Assembly: GCA_031256695.1 (NCBI GenBank)
Contig: JAIRQB010000065.1
Location: 1 to 8,162, forward strand
Length of the DNA stretch: 8,162 nucleotides
From: Elusimicrobiota bacterium
Lineage (GTDB): Bacteria; Elusimicrobiota; Endomicrobiia; Endomicrobiales; Endomicrobiaceae
Reading direction: 5' to 3'
The translations under genes and the position numbers were made by a program. The number at the start of each line of letters is the position of its first letter. Position 1 is the stretch's first letter. This document shows, one piece after another, positions 6,276-8,162 of the stretch. The notes beneath the pieces are model-generated. The model ran no database searches. It was not told the DNA's origin and was given only the letters and a program-made list of their open reading frames with translations.

Positions 6276-6797
6276 ATGAAAGAAAAAATCTTGGTTTCAA
6301 TTATTGCAGGTTCTGATTCCGATTTGGAAACGGCAAATGAAGCGGTTAAAATTTTGAAGTTTTTCTCAATACCGCATTCTATAAACATAGCCTCTGCTCA
6401 TCGCAGCGCAAAACATTTAGAAAACTGCATATCAAATGCCGTAGAAAACGGAGCGCAAATTTTTATAGCGGCGGCGGGAATGTCTGCGGCTCTGCCGGGC
6501 GCGATAGCGGCTCAGACAATTCTCCCCGTAATAGGCGTCCCGATAGCAGGTCAATCTTTGGCTGGTCTTGACTGCCTCTTGTCAATCTCGCAAATGCCGA
6601 AAGGAGTCCCCGTTGCAACTATGTCTATAGGAAAAGCAGGCGCTGTAAATGCCGCCGTCCTTGCCGTCCAAATACTTGCTCTATCAGACGCCGCTTTAAG
6701 AGAAAAACTTGCCGCATACAAAAAATCAGCGGCAGATGAAGTGATAAGCAAAGATTTAAAAATTCAAATAGATAAAACAGGCATAGCGGATGGATAA
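6276..6797 (+). CDS. purE: N5-carboxyaminoimidazole ribonucleotide mutase (PurE)
   Basis: PurE makes 4-carboxy-aminoimidazole ribonucleotide in purine synthesis. At 173 residues it has normal length. GSDSD (12-16) forms the phosphate/ribose-binding loop, SAHR (40-43) holds the key histidine H42, and LPVIGVP (83-89) and LLSISQMPKGVPVATMSIG (101-119) are core family motifs. In the loop usually written AGGAAHLPG in class I PurE, this protein reads AGMSAALPG (67-75), so the usual histidine is alanine (A72). Other PurE proteins seem to share this, from memory. Whether it is a mutase working with PurK or a direct carboxylase cannot be told here; no purK is present. It is too short for LarB. The 93-nt gap after murI has no terminator, so cotranscription is possible. 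Confidence 0.9.
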   Translation: MKEKILVSIIAGSDSDLETANEAVKILKFFSIPHSINIASAHRSAKHLENCISNAVENGAQIFIAAAGMSAALPGAIAAQTILPVIGVPIAGQSLAGLDCLLSISQMPKGVPVATMSIGKAGAVNAAVLAVQILALSDAALREKLAAYKKSAADEVISKDLKIQIDKTGIADG

Positions 6798-6866
6798 CTG
6801 ATAAAATTGAGAAGTTAAAAGTTAAGGAAAACAGCAATATAAAAAAGACAAAAAGCGCAGACCCCT

Positions 6867-6938
6867 GGTGTCATTGCGGCGTGCGCAATTCTGATAGAGA
6901 CAAGTGCGCGGCGCAAACACATAGCGCTACCGCAATCC
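6867..6938 (+). repeat. Inverted copy of the 477-519 palindrome with 28-nt insertion
   Basis: Bases 6869-6888 match the minus strand of 519-500 exactly, and 6917-6938 match 499-478 at 20 of 22 positions. Between them are 28 extra bases (6889-6916) that end in a near copy of the preceding GTGCGCAA segment (GTGCGCGGCGCAA), so the insertion may be partly a duplication. The outer arms, TCATTGCGG and CCGCAATCC, can still pair. Confidence 0.8.
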
Positions 6939-6950
6939 GCTAAAGCCCGG

Positions 6951-7096
6951 GTGTCATTCCCGAGTTGCCCTCTATAAATAAGGCAACTCAAGAAGGCGGG
7001 AATCCCTGTTTGTTATAGGATTTTCACCTTCTTGTTGTTTGCCTTTGAAAAGAAAACAACAGAAAGCGATAAAAAACGACTTGAGCAAAAATGGAT
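6951..7096 (+). repeat. Long copy of the TCATTCC...GGAATCC element
   Basis: Outer arms ATTCCCG (6956-6962) and CGGGAAT (6997-7003) enclose inner arms AGTTGCC (6963-6969) and GGCAACT (6982-6988), forming a nested palindrome with an 8-base bulge. GGAATCCCTGTT (6999-7010) and GCCTTTGAAAAG (7041-7052) correspond to 440-451 and 452-462. Here about 30 bases separate these two blocks, including 7010-7030, which recurs at 11-31. The copy ends at ATGGAT (7091-7096), as at 476-481. Confidence 0.75.
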
Positions 7097-7097
7097 A

Positions 7098-7129
7098 CTT
7101 GAGTTGCTTTGCATAATGTTTAGCAACTC
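7098..7129. repeat. Inverted repeat with GAGTTGC arms
   Basis: GAGTTGC (7101-7107) and GCAACTC (7123-7129) can pair around a 15-base loop. The same arm sequence forms the inner stem at 6962-6989, and CTTGAGTTGC (7098-7107) is the exact reverse complement of 6983-6992. It lacks a following T-run, so it is treated as part of the repeat mosaic rather than a terminator. Confidence 0.55.
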
Positions 7130-7300
7130 CCGCTGGCGAAACATCGGCTAAAGCCGCTGTTTCTTGCGTGAGTATGACAACACTGGAACTGGCGTCAAAG
7201 CCCAGCCCTCCGGGCGTCAAGCCGCTTTCAAAATAAATTATTTTATTGTTATACAATGCCTGCAGACAAATGCTGTTTCATTTTGTTTTTGGAGGTTTAT

Positions 7301-8162
7301 ATGCCGCAAATTAAAAAAATCTCAGCGTTTTATCATCTGTCATCTGGAATTTACAATTCTAAAACCATAACCTTTTTCAAAACCGCCGCTTTCTCTTTTC
7401 TTTTTCTCTTATGCTTTTTATTCTATCCCGGAAAGTCCCATTCTCAATTTTCAACTTTTAGCCAATTTAAAACTGCAATCTCAAACGATAATTATGATAT
7501 AGACCTCTCTGAGTATTCAAATTCCTCGCATCCTCTCGTTTTTAATGGTTCTATATACGAGTATGGCGCAATTGGCAATAACGGAATATTAAGAGGTCTT
7601 GCCGACTCGGATTATGCGCTTTTAGAAGGCAATTCTTCACATATTGATTTTAGAGGCTGGGGGCAGAGAAAAAAAACCTCTTTTTTTGGAAATATCATTT
7701 TTAACGATTTTGGGTCAATGGAATTCAGCGGGATTTATGCCTATATAGCAGATTTGATTTTTTCCAATTCTTCTATAACTTTTTCAAACAATGAAACGCG
7801 TATGGACAGCGGCGGGGCTATTTCCTCTGAAGGCAATTCATATTTTGAATTCGCAATTTCTTCTGTCCATTTTTTAAACAATACTGCGTCGGAAGGCGGA
7901 GCGCTTTATGCCCAAGACAATTCCTCTTTTGTCTTTGAAAATTCTGAAGTCAAATTCACAAGCAATACCGCTTCTCAAAACGGCGGCGCTATTTTTTCAG
8001 GACAATCAAAGTTTATATTCGCAATTTCTTCTGTCCATTTTACCAGCAATAGCGCAAACAACGGCGGCGGCGCAATTTATGCCGAACAATCAAGTTTATT
8101 TTCTTTCTCAAATTCATCGCTAAATTTCACCAGCAATACCGCTAACGGCAACGGCGGCGCTA
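7301..8162 (+). CDS. Secreted Pmp-like beta-helix protein, N-terminal part (runs off the window)
   Basis: The frame is open for 287 codons to the window edge, so the protein is cut at its C-terminal side. GGAGG lies 5 nt before the ATG. A charged, unusually long N-region (1-27) precedes a hydrophobic core, AAFSFLFLLCFLF (29-41), with likely cleavage after SHS (46-48). Residues 49-170 are rich in Ser, Asn and Phe. From residue 171 there are four repeats of 28-29 residues, each beginning GGA[I/L] (171, 199, 228, 256) and carrying FxxN near its end (FLNN, FTSN). A fifth begins at 285. GGA[ILV] plus FxxN is the signature of Chlamydia polymorphic outer membrane proteins, which form a surface beta-helix. 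An autotransporter barrel may follow but is not visible. A role in adhesion or surface variation is inferred from the family, not shown. Promoter unclear. Confidence 0.85.
   Translation, partial: MPQIKKISAFYHLSSGIYNSKTITFFKTAAFSFLFLLCFLFYPGKSHSQFSTFSQFKTAISNDNYDIDLSEYSNSSHPLVFNGSIYEYGAIGNNGILRGLADSDYALLEGNSSHIDFRGWGQRKKTSFFGNIIFNDFGSMEFSGIYAYIADLIFSNSSITFSNNETRMDSGGAISSEGNSYFEFAISSVHFLNNTASEGGALYAQDNSSFVFENSEVKFTSNTASQNGGAIFSGQSKFIFAISSVHFTSNSANNGGGAIYAEQSSLFSFSNSSLNFTSNTANGNGGA
7850..7873 (+). repeat. Exact 24-nt repeat within the Pmp-like gene, copy 1
   Basis: It is identical to 8018-8041, starting 168 nt (56 codons, two repeat units) earlier, and encodes the core FAISSVHF in both places. 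Identity at the DNA level, including synonymous positions, exceeds that of neighbouring units. Confidence 0.88.
8018..8041 (+). repeat. Exact 24-nt repeat within the Pmp-like gene, copy 2
   Basis: Second copy of 7850-7873, in frame with it. Recombination between the two would remove exactly 56 residues (two beta-helix units) without shifting the frame. Confidence 0.88.

Larger units (their letters stand above)
6798..7300. other. Gene-free stretch made of dispersed palindromic repeats
   Basis: Bases 6798-6866 are plain AT-rich sequence with no clear purE terminator. The rest is repeat material: 6867-6938, 6951-7096 and 7098-7129 (listed separately), a small hairpin CGGCT/AGCCG (7145-7156), and a direct repeat of GGCGTCAA (7191-7198 and 7213-7220). 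GCTAAAGCC occurs at 6939-6947 and again at 7147-7155. A possible promoter for the gene at 7301 is TACAAT (7252-7257) with TTTCAA (7226-7231), but the 20-bp spacing is poor. Small open frames here cross repeats and are not called. Confidence 0.6.

Noticed and set aside
6972..7370. Open frames on both strands upstream of and across the Pmp-like gene start
   Set aside because: They cross repeat palindromes or overlap the well-supported gene at 7301 in another frame.
7908..8123. 71-codon plus-strand frame inside the Pmp-like gene
   Set aside because: It is a shifted reading of the repeat-coding sequence; the frame from 7301 has the signal peptide and ordered GGA/FxxN repeats.

Overview
The window reads as accessory-flanked chromosome of a low-GC, Gram-negative (diderm) bacterium. 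The diderm call rests on a complete BamA outer-membrane assembly factor and a secreted beta-helix protein with Chlamydia-Pmp-type GGA[I/L] and FxxN repeats. Coding regions are AT-rich, Shine-Dalgarno (SD) sites are strong GGAGG/AAGGAG, and short palindromic repeats are scattered between genes. This combination resembles Elusimicrobiota/Endomicrobia from memory, but that placement is a guess; no marker here fixes the phylum.

Layout. 1-321: a small GIY-YIG nuclease gene on the minus strand, touching a repeat fragment at its 3' side (11-31). 322-940: gene-free, with a cluster of REP-like palindromes (361-563) and a terminator (757-790) for bamA. 941-3229: bamA, minus strand. 3230-3481: divergent promoter region. 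3482-4495: holA (DNA polymerase III delta), plus strand, closed by an intrinsic terminator. 4569-6797: three plus-strand genes, an uncharacterised amidohydrolase, murI (glutamate racemase) and purE. 6798-7300: a second gene-free stretch built of the same palindromic repeat families. 7301 to the end: the N-terminal 287 residues of a large secreted Pmp-like protein, cut by the window edge.

How it fits together. bamA, holA, murI and purE are housekeeping genes: outer membrane assembly, replication clamp loading, D-glutamate for peptidoglycan and purine synthesis. The Pmp-like protein is a plausible BamA client if its missing C-terminus is an autotransporter barrel.

The most unusual content is in the two gene-free regions, about 6.5 kb apart. 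They share the same modular repeat elements. One element (477-519) reappears inverted at 6869-6938 with a 28-nt insertion. A second (421-479) reappears expanded at 6951-7096. An inner block of the expanded copy also ends the GIY-YIG gene at 11-31. The nuclease gene therefore sits between pieces of one dispersed repeat family. No complete, clearly new multi-gene system is visible.
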